This document shows positions 19,249 to 28,992 of a DNA stretch of 64,000 bases, one piece after another. Both the position numbers and the translations under genes were made by a program. Numbering within the stretch: the first letter of the stretch is position 1; each line of letters opens with the position of its first letter. The stretch spans positions 1 to 64,000 of the forward strand of contig JAUZRW010000134.1 of the NCBI GenBank assembly GCA_030950085.1. The letters run 5' to 3'. The notes under the pieces were generated by a model. That model searched no databases. It was given only the letters and a program-made list of their open reading frames with translations, and was not told where the DNA came from. The stretch is from Anaerolineae bacterium. GTDB taxonomy: Bacteria > Chloroflexota > Anaerolineae > Aggregatilineales > Phototrophicaceae.

Positions 19249-20388
19249 TTACCACGTCAATAGCGGCGCATCATCATTACCATCATCAGGCTGATATGTC
19301 CAAATTTCATCAAGCCATTCGATAACTTGGGTCATCACATCTTGGCTTAAGCGCACGGCAGATTCAAAGTTATTGGGCGAAAAAGCATAAATTTTGGTGG
19401 CATACTGCCGCGATATACAGATGAGATAATCTTTTTGCCAGCGTTTCGAACCCCATAAAAACGCCAGCCCCCCTTTTTCACGCCGCATCAATTCTAGCCA
19501 ACGTGAACGGTCTGTGTCACTCAAGTCTGCTAACGAATAGCGCAATGTCAGCATCGATCCAAAGGTAAATGAGATTTGTATTTCTTTTGTTCGAGTATCG
19601 GCATCAATAATAATAGAGGCTGTCCCATCTGTAGCAGATAGTGTGGCTACGCGGCGCTGGGCATCAGAGCCTAATGTGCGAAACTTCACGGCGGATACAA
19701 TCGGCACAGTCGGAAAACGCTTCTGTAATTCTATATCAAGGTCAATTTCGCCGTTAAAAAATTGTTGCAATGTCCACGGCGTATCACTTGATGACAGCAC
19801 AACTGACTTATCTGTTTCGGGTTCAGAGGTAATCTGCTTACGAAGCACTAAACCCTTATCAGCATCTGTTATTTCAATAATTTCGGGCTTATTCCAATCC
19901 TCAAGAATGACAGAATCAGAGGCACTATCACCATTTGAGTCCTCAGACTCATCCCATGCACCCCAATTATCACTGTTTGATGCAACTTCAGCAGCGACTT
20001 GTGCCATTTTTTCATCTTGTTCCGGCGTGATAAGCACCTGAATCTCAGACGTTTTGTGCTTACGCTCTTCTTTCTCTAATCTTTGTGGCGTGTTATCCCA
20101 ACCCGATAAAACAGCCGACCAACCGACCTTCTCAGATTCGTTTTCTGCCACATCGTCAGAAGTTGTGGTATTCACTTGCTCAGGTGTTACTGATGGATGC
20201 GATTCTGCCAAATCCGATGACGAAGATTCTGCATCATCACCACCGAACATGTCCGGTGGTAGGTCTTTGATTTTGCCCTGCTCTTTTAGTTTCAGAAGTG
20301 CTTTTCTCAAAGCCTCCGAACGGTCAAATTCTAGTCCACCATCATTATTTTTATTTGGAGATGTGTTTTCTGGTTTTTCAGATGACAT
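19249..20388 (-). CDS. Hypothetical acidic protein with disordered N-terminus
   Basis: Not recognised. The protein has about 379 residues. The first 215 are rich in Ser, Asp, Glu and Thr and look disordered, with a 'ALRKALLKLKEQGKIKDLPP' segment near the start that resembles short helical motifs. From about residue 215 on it looks folded, with alternating strands ('ASIIIDADTRTKEIQISFTF') and a terminal helix ('VMTQVIEWLDEIW'). No signal peptide or membrane span is seen. The ATG at 20388 has GAGGA 6 nt upstream. The 254 bp before it hold no gene. Confidence 0.7.
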   Translation of the reverse strand: MSSEKPENTSPNKNNDGGLEFDRSEALRKALLKLKEQGKIKDLPPDMFGGDDAESSSSDLAESHPSVTPEQVNTTTSDDVAENESEKVGWSAVLSGWDNTPQRLEKEERKHKTSEIQVLITPEQDEKMAQVAAEVASNSDNWGAWDESEDSNGDSASDSVILEDWNKPEIIEITDADKGLVLRKQITSEPETDKSVVLSSSDTPWTLQQFFNGEIDLDIELQKRFPTVPIVSAVKFRTLGSDAQRRVATLSATDGTASIIIDADTRTKEIQISFTFGSMLTLRYSLADLSDTDRSRWLELMRREKGGLAFLWGSKRWQKDYLICISRQYATKIYAFSPNNFESAVRLSQDVMTQVIEWLDEIWTYQPDDGNDDAPLLTW

Positions 20389-20642
20389 TAACAATCCTCA
20401 TCGCCCCACGCATTAAATACATTATAACATCGTCTTGGTTTCTCACAAAGCAATAAATAAGCCGATAAACTGCGAGTGATTCCTTTTCCCCCTGATTTTC
20501 TCATGATTGCAAGCGATTTACTGCATTTATCCATTATTGGCGTTAAACTAGCCCTGATTCTGTCTAATTTTTCACTCACATTACAATAGCCGCTACACTA
20601 AGGGGAACAAAAAACCATTACTGTAGAGAAAGGATTTTCATC

Positions 20643-21644
20643 ATGGGACGCTTGCTTACACTCTTTACCGGACAATGGGCAGATTTGCCACTGGTTGAAT
20701 TGGCAGCAAAGGCTAAAAGTTTCGGCTACGATGGCTTGGAATTAGCTTGTTGGGGCGACCATTTTGAAGTCGATAAGGCACTTGAAGATGATAGTTATGT
20801 ACAATCACGCTGGGATATTCTGGAAAAGCACGGTCTTCAATGCGTGGCAATCAGCAATCACCTCGTCGGGCAATGTGTGTCAGATGCTTATATTGATGCT
20901 CGTCATAAAGAGATTCTGCCTGACCGTCTGTGGGGTGATGGCGACTCTGATGGTGTGCGTCAACGCTGTGCCGAAGAGATGGCAAATACAGCCCGTGCTG
21001 CCAAAAAATTTGGTGTCAATGTCGTCAATGGCTTCACAGGCAGTCCGATATGGCATATGCTCTATCGCTTCCCACCGACATCCGATGCCATGATTGATGC
21101 CGGTTATGTCCAATTTGCTGACCAGTGGAATCCAATTCTCGATGTTTATGATGAAGTGGGTGTGAAATTCGCGCTGGAATGTCACCCAGCAGAAATCGCC
21201 TATGACATCTTCACAGCACAGAAAACATTGGAAGCATTGAATCATCGTGAAGCCTTCGGGTTCAATTTTGACCCGTCACATTTTATCCATCAATTATTTG
21301 ACCCGTCAAAATTCATAGACCACTTCCCTGATAAGATTTATCATGTTCATGTCAAAGATAGCAAAGTAAATCTGGATAATGTACGGAGTATTCTCGGCTC
21401 ACATTTGAACTTTGGTGATAGCCGTCGCGGTTGGGATTTTGTCTCCTGCGGGCATGGCGACCTCAATATGGATAGCATGATTCGCGCTCTCAATCGTGCC
21501 GCATATACAGGACCCTTATCCGTTGAATGGGAAGATAGCGGTATGGATAGAGAATTTGGCGCAACGGAATCGGCGGCTTTCGTCAAGAAAAACGATTTTG
21601 CGGCATCAGATATTGCCTTTGATGCCGCATTTGGGGACGATTAA
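20643..21644 (+). CDS. Sugar phosphate isomerase/epimerase (xylose-isomerase-like TIM barrel)
   Basis: This 333-residue protein has the AP-endonuclease-2/IolE-like barrel. Metal-site residues fall in '[13 protein letters not shown]', '[13 protein letters not shown]' and '[10 protein letters not shown]', with the late Glu in '[15 protein letters not shown]'. Such enzymes isomerise or epimerise sugars or inositol derivatives. The gene is followed 30 bp later by a Gfo/Idh/MocA dehydrogenase, a common pairing for catabolism of an unusual sugar or cyclitol. It has a strong GAAAGGA-type ribosome-binding site. Confidence 0.9.
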   Translation: MGRLLTLFTGQWADLPLVELAAKAKSFGYDGLELACWGDHFEVDKALEDDSYVQSRWDILEKHGLQCVAISNHLVGQCVSDAYIDARHKEILPDRLWGDGDSDGVRQRCAEEMANTARAAKKFGVNVVNGFTGSPIWHMLYRFPPTSDAMIDAGYVQFADQWNPILDVYDEVGVKFALECHPAEIAYDIFTAQKTLEALNHREAFGFNFDPSHFIHQLFDPSKFIDHFPDKIYHVHVKDSKVNLDNVRSILGSHLNFGDSRRGWDFVSCGHGDLNMDSMIRALNRAAYTGPLSVEWEDSGMDREFGATESAAFVKKNDFAASDIAFDAAFGDD

Positions 21645-21674
21645 TAGTCATTTTATGAAAAGGATTATTTTGCG

Positions 21675-22883
21675 ATGACAGAAGAAAATAAGAGTAGTGC
21701 GTTTACCAGTATGGCAGGGGCAAAGGCGACAGGTGATGCTCCAATAATTGGTATCGGGATGTTGGGTTATGCCTTCATGGGCAAGGCACACTCTAATGCC
21801 TTTAAGAAAATCCCATATATGATGTATCCTCCAGCCGCAATTCCGCGCATGGTAGCGATTGCAGGTCGTAATGAAGAGGCTGTATGCGAAGCCGCAAAAC
21901 GCTATGGTTACGAGACCTACTATACCGATTGGCGTGATATGCTCAAAAATGATGCGATTGATGTCTTCGATAATGGTGGACCCAACAATACCCATGCCGC
22001 GCCGTGTATTGCAGCCGCAGCCGCCGGAAAGCATGTGTTCTGTGAGAAACCATTAGGTCGTAGCGCAGAAGAGGCGAAATCTATGCTGGATGCCGTACAA
22101 AAAGCAGGTGTCAAGCATATGGTCGCGTTTAATTATCGCTTTGTTCCGGCAATTATGCAGGCTAAAAAAATCATAGAAAGCGGCAAACTCGGACAGATAT
22201 ATCATTGGCGAGCGGTCTATTTGCAAGAATGGGGCATGGATAAGACGATGCCTACAAGTTGGCGCTTCCAAAAAGATGTCGCAGGCAGTGGTGCTTTGGG
22301 TGATTTGGGCGCACACATCATTGACCTCGCCCGTTTCCTCGTTGGTGAACCGAAGTCAGTCATGGGGTATCAGCAAACTTGGATTAAAGAACGCCCCGAT
22401 GGGTCGGGTGGCATGGTTAAATCTGATGTCGATGATGGCTTTGTCGCCGCTATAGAATTTGAGAATGGCGCACTCGGCACACTGGAAGCCACACGCTTTG
22501 CCAAAGGTCGCAAAAATTTCAATAACTTTGAAATCAATGGCGAGAACGGTTCGATTCAATTCAATTTGGAGCGCATGAACGAACTCAATGTCTTTTGGGC
22601 AGGAGATGAACCCAATACCACACAAGGTTTTCATAATGTGCTAGTGACAGAAGCGCATCATCCGTATTGGGAAAACTGGTGGCCTCATGGTCATATTATC
22701 GGTTGGGAACATAGCTTCGTGCATGAATTTGACCACTTTTTCCGCGCAATCGTCAACGATACAAATGTTGCCCCATATGGTGCAGATTTTGTGGACGGTT
22801 ATCGCAATGCTGTCATCTGCGATGCGATTGTCGAATCTGCTAACAGTGGGCGCAGAGTAGATATAAAATACGAAGAAATATAA
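21675..22883 (+). CDS. Gfo/Idh/MocA family NAD(P)-dependent oxidoreductase
   Basis: This 402-residue protein has an N-terminal Rossmann fold ('IGMLGYAFMGKAHSNAF') and the 'EKPLGRSAEEAKSM' motif, whose Lys is the usual catalytic residue. The C-terminal alpha/beta domain has 'LGDLGAHIIDLARFLVGEP' with the conserved Asp and His. It likely oxidises a sugar or cyclitol and works with the isomerase upstream. No transporter genes lie nearby, so the substrate stays open. Confidence 0.92.
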   Translation: MTEENKSSAFTSMAGAKATGDAPIIGIGMLGYAFMGKAHSNAFKKIPYMMYPPAAIPRMVAIAGRNEEAVCEAAKRYGYETYYTDWRDMLKNDAIDVFDNGGPNNTHAAPCIAAAAAGKHVFCEKPLGRSAEEAKSMLDAVQKAGVKHMVAFNYRFVPAIMQAKKIIESGKLGQIYHWRAVYLQEWGMDKTMPTSWRFQKDVAGSGALGDLGAHIIDLARFLVGEPKSVMGYQQTWIKERPDGSGGMVKSDVDDGFVAAIEFENGALGTLEATRFAKGRKNFNNFEINGENGSIQFNLERMNELNVFWAGDEPNTTQGFHNVLVTEAHHPYWENWWPHGHIIGWEHSFVHEFDHFFRAIVNDTNVAPYGADFVDGYRNAVICDAIVESANSGRRVDIKYEEI

Positions 22884-22934
22884 TTCTGAGAGTCGCAAGT
22901 TATCATTTAATTACTTGAAAATCCCCCTCTTGAC

Positions 22935-25900
22935 CTAACTTTCAGCCGTAGTTTCAGGAGCGGGGGTGCTTTCGACAGGTGGCTGAGGTGTAGCCTCAGT
23001 AGCGACGGGTTCAGTAGTCGGTTGAGGTGTTGCTTCGGTGGCGACGGGTTCAGTGCTTGGTTGAGGTGTCGCTTCGGCAGTTGTTTCAACGGGTACATCG
23101 CTCGGTGTTGCTGTGACCGTTGTTTGTTCTGGATTGGACTGCGCCGGATTAGCCTCGGTGGCTATTTCGGGTGGTAAGTCTGTGGGTAAATTGGGCGCAT
23201 CCGGTAATATCGCCTCAAAAACACCTTGTACTGTGAGCATGAAATTGTCAAAGACCTCTTGTGGTGAGCGACTTGCCAAGTCAATCGTTACGGCAACATT
23301 GACACCGGAAAAGTCGAGTATATTGTTGTCACCATCGGCGGAGACGGTCATGTTGACGGTATCCGTTAAGGGAGTCTCGCCGTCGAAGAAGAAACGGAAA
23401 ATGTTGTTGCCGCCACCGCCATTGAAATTGTAGGCAGTCGTCGTACTAGCGGCATTAATGTCTAAATCAAAGCTATCATCACCGTCGCCTGTCGTCACGT
23501 TGCTGATGTTTGTTAAGGTATCGGTGAGCAATCCATCGGTCACGGTGAGACTATCAGCCGCCGCGAGGGTCACCAGCAAATCATTCGCTGTGTCGTAGAG
23601 AACACTGTTCACACCCAGTCCACCATCAAGGTCAAAGCCACCAATGATGTCGTCGCGCATCACAAAACTGTCATCGCCATTACCCGTGATAAAGGTCTCG
23701 AAGTTCAATAATGTATCTGTCGCATTGACTGTCACGGCATTGCCAGCAAATACCAAGTTCAAATCAAGGTCGGTCTCGATAATAGCTGTATCGCGGTCTG
23801 TTCCGAAGTCATTTTCACCGGCATCGTAGCGATTGTTGACACCATTCGCGTCATACCCCAGCACAAAAATATCATTCGCCGCGCCCGTTTCGATATTTTC
23901 AATGCCTTGCAAAAACACCGTATTCGTGCCGTCACTCGCCGTATAGCGGGTATCCGAGAGTGCCTCAATCGTCAGCGCCGCACTTTCCATCGCAAAGGCA
24001 ACCGTATCGCTACCCGATGCCCCCGTATCATTAATCTCAATACCCAATATCGCTGCCAAGCGGTACGTATCACTGCCTTCACCACCGTCCACTACCGCGC
24101 CCACAGCATAGTTTTGGGCTGACAAGTCCCAAATATCCGCTCCGACTGTTCCCAATGTCGTCAAAGGTGTCGCAAGCGGAGCAACAGCTAATGCCCGAAC
24201 CCAAAGCCCCGTGCTAATTTCCTGAAAAGTGCTATTCAAGCTGGCTGTGACATCGGTAGTCGTGCTACAAACTGCATTATCACACAACAAAACTGTTTCA
24301 ATGCCAATCAAGGTGAAATAGCCCGTTGTGCCGGATTCAAAACGCACCAAATCGGCTGTGGTTTCACTCCCACCATTAATGCTAATCGAATTTACGGCAT
24401 TGCTCAGGGTCGAAAAATCGCCGCCGATGCTGAAGATGTCATCGCCGGCACCCGTTATATAGCCTTCAATATTGGTCATCGTCTCAGGTGTTGGGTCTAA
24501 ATTCGCATTGATGCTCGCGCCGCCGTTAATAACCAGAACAATACTGCTACTGAAAGCGGAGTAATCCACCGTATCATAACCTGTACCGCCATCCATCACA
24601 TCATTGATACCACTGCCTACCGTTTCGAGGAATAAATCGTTGCCGGCACCGCCATTGAGAATATCATCTCCGCCATCCCCACGCAGCGTATCATTGCCCG
24701 TATCGCCATTCAGCGTATCATTGCCCGCATCGCCAATTAGCGTATCGTTACCCGTCCCGCCGTACAGAAAATCATCATTTGCACCCCCGTTGAGGAAATC
24801 ATCTCCTGCATTGCCATAGAGCGTATCCGCACCCACTCCTCCAAAGAGCGAGTCGTTGCCCGTCCCACCACTGAGGAAATCGTCGCCCCATTCGCCATAG
24901 AGAAAGTCATTGCCGCCTTCGCCATAAATCGTATCATCATCCGTGACAAAGGGCGTGCCATTATCGCCGCCATACACAGTATCATTGCCATTGCCGGCAT
25001 AAATCGTATCGTTGCCCTCATCGCCATAAATCGTGTCAACGCCCGTTCCATAATGAACTTCTGTATACGGCGTACACGTCGGCACAACATAGAAGAGGAA
25101 GGGCAAAAAATAATTTTGCGTGCAACGTTCATAAATAATCGCATTATCGCCAACAATATAGTCATCACCGGCACCGCCATAAACCGTATCATTGCCGCCA
25201 CTGGCGTAAATCCGGTCATTGCCATCGCCACCATCAATGATATCGTTGCCCGTTCCGTTATAATCGGTATATGGAAAACAGGTGTAGACATAGGCATAAT
25301 TGTAAGAATTGAATGACCAACAATCATAGATATAGACATCATCGCCGGCAATCACATCGTTGCCGTCATAGCCATTGATAGTATCGTTTCCCCCACCACC
25401 ATACAGCTCTAAATCGTCCAAATCCGTGCCATCTATGACACTATTCGCGCTACCTGTAAATGAGACAAAACTCTGGCAACGGTCATGAAAATAGAAACCG
25501 GGAAAATACGGCGAAGACCCACCATAGGTAAAGTAACATCCGCCAAATGCCGAAATAATCGTATCGTCGAGGTCTGGCGGCGGGTCATCATCAGCAATCA
25601 AGCCCTCCTCTTCATCTCCTGCAACGAATCCGTCACGCTCAACGGGCGGCGTGCGCTCACACTCACTGCGACTCTCTAGCGAGATATCCGAACACGGTTG
25701 CGTCTCTTGTCCGAACAAAACGGGGTCACTACCCGCTCCCACAATGAAGAAATAATCAAAATAGAAAAATGTTAGCAGATTGAGTGCCTCATAATCCACA
25801 TTTTCAGTCGCAGCCGTGACTTCTTCCGGCAGGGCATGAACCGTGAAAAAGTAGAATTTCTCGCCATTTTCGTTAAACCACACATGCGACTTATCGGGAT

Positions 25901-26543
25901 GCGTGCGTTCGTCCAAGGGTGGCAAGAAATCGGTTGAACCGCGTGAAACAAAAATATCGGGACGCTTGCGAAAACGGTCGACTGGTAAGACTTCCGCGCC
26001 CACACGCAAGCCGACAGGGGCATCGGGAAAATCGTCGTCCACTTCATCAGAACCAGCCACCATGAAAACCCGTCCCGGCAAAAGCGGATTCACCGTATCC
26101 AGATAGGTCAAATCGCCATCTATTGCCTCGCCTTCCACCAATATCACCCGTAAAAGCCCCTCTTGCGCCTCGCCTTCGCTGGCTGTTACCTCAAAAGTGA
26201 AGAGTTCGTCGCTTGTCGGTGTGAATTCGATATAGCGCACATAATCGCTATCTGGTTGGTTGGGGTTTGAGCGTCCGGTGGCAACATGGTCGCCCTCGCT
26301 ATTGTACAAGGTCACTTCGGGGCGTATTAAGCGGTCTAAGCCATAAACCACTATCCGCACTGTCTCGTCTTCGGCAAAGGTCGCAAATTGATACTGCTGT
26401 GTCTCGCCACTTGCCAGCAGCACATCATCGGTCTCGAAGTAATACAAATACAACGGCTGGGCATCCACCACATCCGCCTGTGTTTGTAACACGGTTAACA
26501 GCAACAAGACCACCACTATCAGCAGCCATTTTGCCGATTTCAT
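22935..26543 (-). CDS. Large secreted RTX (GGxGxD) calcium-binding repeat protein
   Basis: This protein of about 1202 residues starts with a clear signal peptide ('MKSAKWLLIVVVLLLLT'), which decides ATG 26543 over an in-frame ATG 21 bp upstream. Residues up to about 300 form a pre-domain resembling peptidase C-terminal beta-sandwiches. About fifteen nonapeptide repeats follow, such as 'GGTGNDTLIGDAGNDTLNGD', which bind Ca2+ in a beta-roll. Two to four degenerate beta-helical segments come next. The last 80 residues are a Pro/Thr/Glu repeat tail ('EPVATEATPQP'). No catalytic domain was found. It is probably an adhesin or surface-layer protein. Confidence 0.88.
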   Translation of the reverse strand: MKSAKWLLIVVVLLLLTVLQTQADVVDAQPLYLYYFETDDVLLASGETQQYQFATFAEDETVRIVVYGLDRLIRPEVTLYNSEGDHVATGRSNPNQPDSDYVRYIEFTPTSDELFTFEVTASEGEAQEGLLRVILVEGEAIDGDLTYLDTVNPLLPGRVFMVAGSDEVDDDFPDAPVGLRVGAEVLPVDRFRKRPDIFVSRGSTDFLPPLDERTHPDKSHVWFNENGEKFYFFTVHALPEEVTAATENVDYEALNLLTFFYFDYFFIVGAGSDPVLFGQETQPCSDISLESRSECERTPPVERDGFVAGDEEEGLIADDDPPPDLDDTIISAFGGCYFTYGGSSPYFPGFYFHDRCQSFVSFTGSANSVIDGTDLDDLELYGGGGNDTINGYDGNDVIAGDDVYIYDCWSFNSYNYAYVYTCFPYTDYNGTGNDIIDGGDGNDRIYASGGNDTVYGGAGDDYIVGDNAIIYERCTQNYFLPFLFYVVPTCTPYTEVHYGTGVDTIYGDEGNDTIYAGNGNDTVYGGDNGTPFVTDDDTIYGEGGNDFLYGEWGDDFLSGGTGNDSLFGGVGADTLYGNAGDDFLNGGANDDFLYGGTGNDTLIGDAGNDTLNGDTGNDTLRGDGGDDILNGGAGNDLFLETVGSGINDVMDGGTGYDTVDYSAFSSSIVLVINGGASINANLDPTPETMTNIEGYITGAGDDIFSIGGDFSTLSNAVNSISINGGSETTADLVRFESGTTGYFTLIGIETVLLCDNAVCSTTTDVTASLNSTFQEISTGLWVRALAVAPLATPLTTLGTVGADIWDLSAQNYAVGAVVDGGEGSDTYRLAAILGIEINDTGASGSDTVAFAMESAALTIEALSDTRYTASDGTNTVFLQGIENIETGAANDIFVLGYDANGVNNRYDAGENDFGTDRDTAIIETDLDLNLVFAGNAVTVNATDTLLNFETFITGNGDDSFVMRDDIIGGFDLDGGLGVNSVLYDTANDLLVTLAAADSLTVTDGLLTDTLTNISNVTTGDGDDSFDLDINAASTTTAYNFNGGGGNNIFRFFFDGETPLTDTVNMTVSADGDNNILDFSGVNVAVTIDLASRSPQEVFDNFMLTVQGVFEAILPDAPNLPTDLPPEIATEANPAQSNPEQTTVTATPSDVPVETTAEATPQPSTEPVATEATPQPTTEPVATEATPQPPVESTPAPETTAES

Positions 26544-26779
26544 CACACTTCCGCGACCTAACATCCTTTTTCGTTCCAGAAACTTTTGTTAAGGATATGT
26601 CCCTAGTATAGCATAAATTTACTGCTTGGCACGTTGGATTCACATTCGTATATGAAGGCAGAATGAGACTGATTCCCTAAATGCTAAACTAATAGCACTA
26701 TTCTAACGTTTCATGAGGTATAATTGTGCCGATAATGTCCGATTTTAAGATGGCAACAGTCGCAAGGTAAATTATACCG

Positions 26780-28927
26780 ATGCACCCAAATCAACAAAAC
26801 GATAAACAACCAGACAATGATAAGCAAAACGAGTCTCGCGGTTTACCTCCTAACTGGAGACGCTGGATTTGGCCCGCTTTACTCCTCTTTTTCTTATTAT
26901 TGTTGATTCTCGTCCCCGGCGCATTAACGGGGGGGAATCGCAGTAATGCAGAAGTCATTACGTATGATTCTGTGTGGGCAAACCGCGATAGCATCATCAG
27001 CATCACCTTTGAAATTGGGACAGGCGACTTAGCAAATGCCAATTCCGCTTTTGGTGAATTCAGCCAGAATATTGAAGTTCGACTTGCTGATGAAGAGCGT
27101 GGAGTCATCATACTCAATAAATTCGCTGTGAACTTCCCACCCGGACAAGCCGAAGCCCTCTCAGAAGTATTGCGTGACCGTATCAGTGCAGGCGATAATG
27201 TGACCATCAAGCGGTCAGAGATTAACACCTTTGCACTTTTGCGCTTGCTGATTAACTTTATGCCTATCATCCTCATTATTGCTTTCTTCGTCTGGATGTC
27301 GCGTCGTGCTAGTGGGCAAATGAACGGTGTTTTTGGCTTCGGTCAATCACGCGCCCGTGAATATGATGCCCAGACTTCACGAGTCACATTTGATGACGTT
27401 GCCGGACAAGATGCCGCAAAACGAGAGCTAATGGAGGTCGTAGACTTCCTCAAAGAGCCGGATAAATATATTTCGCTCGGCGCAAGGATTCCACGAGGGG
27501 TACTCCTAGTGGGTCCACCAGGGACAGGTAAAACATTGATGGCGCGTGCTGTTGCAGGAGAGGCAAATGTCGCCTATTACAGTATCGCAGCTTCAGAATT
27601 TGTCGAGATGTTCGTCGGTGTTGGCGCATCGCGTGTCCGTGACCTCTTCAAAAAAGCGAAAGAAAATTCGCCGAGTATCGTCTTCGTTGATGAGATTGAC
27701 GCGGTAGGTCGCCAACGCGGTGCTGGTCTCGGTGGTGGCAATGATGAGCGCGAACAAACACTCAATCAGATGCTTTCGGAGTTGGATGGTTTCGACCAGA
27801 GTTCCACTGTGATTGTGATAGCAGCCACCAATCGCCCCGATGTGCTTGACCCAGCATTATTGCGTCCGGGACGCTTTGACCGTCAAGTCGCTGTCGTTTT
27901 GCCAGACCGCAAAGGTCGTTTGAGTATTTTGAAGATTCATACTCGCGGTAAGCCCTTAGCCAAAGACATTGACCTTGAAACAATGGCAGGGGCAACTGTT
28001 GGTTTCTCTGGTGCAGATTTGGCGAATTTAGCCAATGAAGCCGCTTTACATGCTGCCCGCATGAATCGTAAGAAAATCACTCAAGCTGATTTTTCTAATG
28101 CCTTCGAGCGTATCATATTAGGCATCGAACGTCCGCCGCTATCTGACCCACATGAACGCGAAGTTACGGCTTATCATGAAGCAGGACATGCGGTAACAGC
28201 CTTGATGACCGATGGCGCTGACCAAGTTCTCAAAGTGACCATTACGCCACGCGGATATGCTGCTGGAATTACAGCATTTATTCGTGATGACAATCGCGCA
28301 TTGCGCCCGAAAGAATACTATGAGTCTGAAATTCGTGTCGGACTTGGTGGACGAGTTGCCGAACAAGTTGTCTTCAATCAAGTGACGGCTGGCGCTATGG
28401 GCGATATCAAACAAATCACCCAAATTGCCCGTCGCATGGTGACACAATTTGGGATGAGTGCGCTTGGCATGGTGGATTACAGCAATGGCAACGAAAACCC
28501 ATTCTTAGGCTATTCCATAGGACAAGGTCGCCAGCATAGCGAAGAAACAGCCTCTAAGATAGATGCCGAAGTCCGCCGCCTCATTGATGAAGGATACGAG
28601 TACACACACCAATTACTGCTAAAACACCGTGACAAATTGGACGCGATTGCCCAAGCATTGTTGGAACGCGAAGTGTTAGAGCGCGATGAAGTTCTCGAAT
28701 TGGTTGGGATACCTGTTGATAAGCCGATTGATGCGACTGATGACGATGTTGATGAGATTCCCAAAGTTGAGCCAAAACCTGACCCATTTGCACTGTTCGC
28801 TGGAGACGATGACAGTGATGAGTCAGAAGAAAGTGCTAATGGCATCACAGATTCTGAATCGACAGAAGGTGATAATTTCACCCCAGAACCACCGCCACCT
28901 GATGACCAACCGAGCGAACAGCCTTAA
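26780..28927 (+). CDS. ftsH: ATP-dependent zinc metalloprotease FtsH
   Basis: This 715-residue protein has two N-terminal membrane spans flanking a periplasmic-type domain (spans near residues 31-50 and 160-176). The AAA+ module has Walker A 'GPPGTGKT', Walker B '[11 protein letters not shown]' and the second region of homology 'RPGRFDRQV'. The M41 protease has zinc motif 'HEAGH'. It degrades membrane and short-lived cytosolic proteins. The acidic, Pro-rich C-terminal tail ('[12 protein letters not shown]') is longer than usual. A strong terminator follows. Confidence 0.97.
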   Translation: MHPNQQNDKQPDNDKQNESRGLPPNWRRWIWPALLLFFLLLLILVPGALTGGNRSNAEVITYDSVWANRDSIISITFEIGTGDLANANSAFGEFSQNIEVRLADEERGVIILNKFAVNFPPGQAEALSEVLRDRISAGDNVTIKRSEINTFALLRLLINFMPIILIIAFFVWMSRRASGQMNGVFGFGQSRAREYDAQTSRVTFDDVAGQDAAKRELMEVVDFLKEPDKYISLGARIPRGVLLVGPPGTGKTLMARAVAGEANVAYYSIAASEFVEMFVGVGASRVRDLFKKAKENSPSIVFVDEIDAVGRQRGAGLGGGNDEREQTLNQMLSELDGFDQSSTVIVIAATNRPDVLDPALLRPGRFDRQVAVVLPDRKGRLSILKIHTRGKPLAKDIDLETMAGATVGFSGADLANLANEAALHAARMNRKKITQADFSNAFERIILGIERPPLSDPHEREVTAYHEAGHAVTALMTDGADQVLKVTITPRGYAAGITAFIRDDNRALRPKEYYESEIRVGLGGRVAEQVVFNQVTAGAMGDIKQITQIARRMVTQFGMSALGMVDYSNGNENPFLGYSIGQGRQHSEETASKIDAEVRRLIDEGYEYTHQLLLKHRDKLDAIAQALLEREVLERDEVLELVGIPVDKPIDATDDDVDEIPKVEPKPDPFALFAGDDDSDESEESANGITDSESTEGDNFTPEPPPPDDQPSEQP

Positions 28928-28937
28928 TCAAATTGCT

Positions 28938-28966
28938 AAGGGCGAGATTCTCATCTCGCCCTTTTG
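28938..28966 (+). terminator. Rho-independent terminator after ftsH
   Basis: An 11-bp perfect stem, AAGGGCGAGAT (28938-28948) with ATCTCGCCCTT (28953-28963), a 4-nt loop and a TTTTGTTT tail. It is the best terminator in the window and the intact counterpart of the split one after glgP. Confidence 0.92.
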
Positions 28967-28992
28967 TTTCAACATTAATGACCTGTTGACCA

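Noticed and set aside
24600-25400. Regular short repeats that could look like a CRISPR array or a long antisense gene
   Set aside because: The periodicity is 27 bp and in frame with GGxGxD nonapeptides on the minus strand. The antisense and alternate-frame readings are shadows of this repeat.
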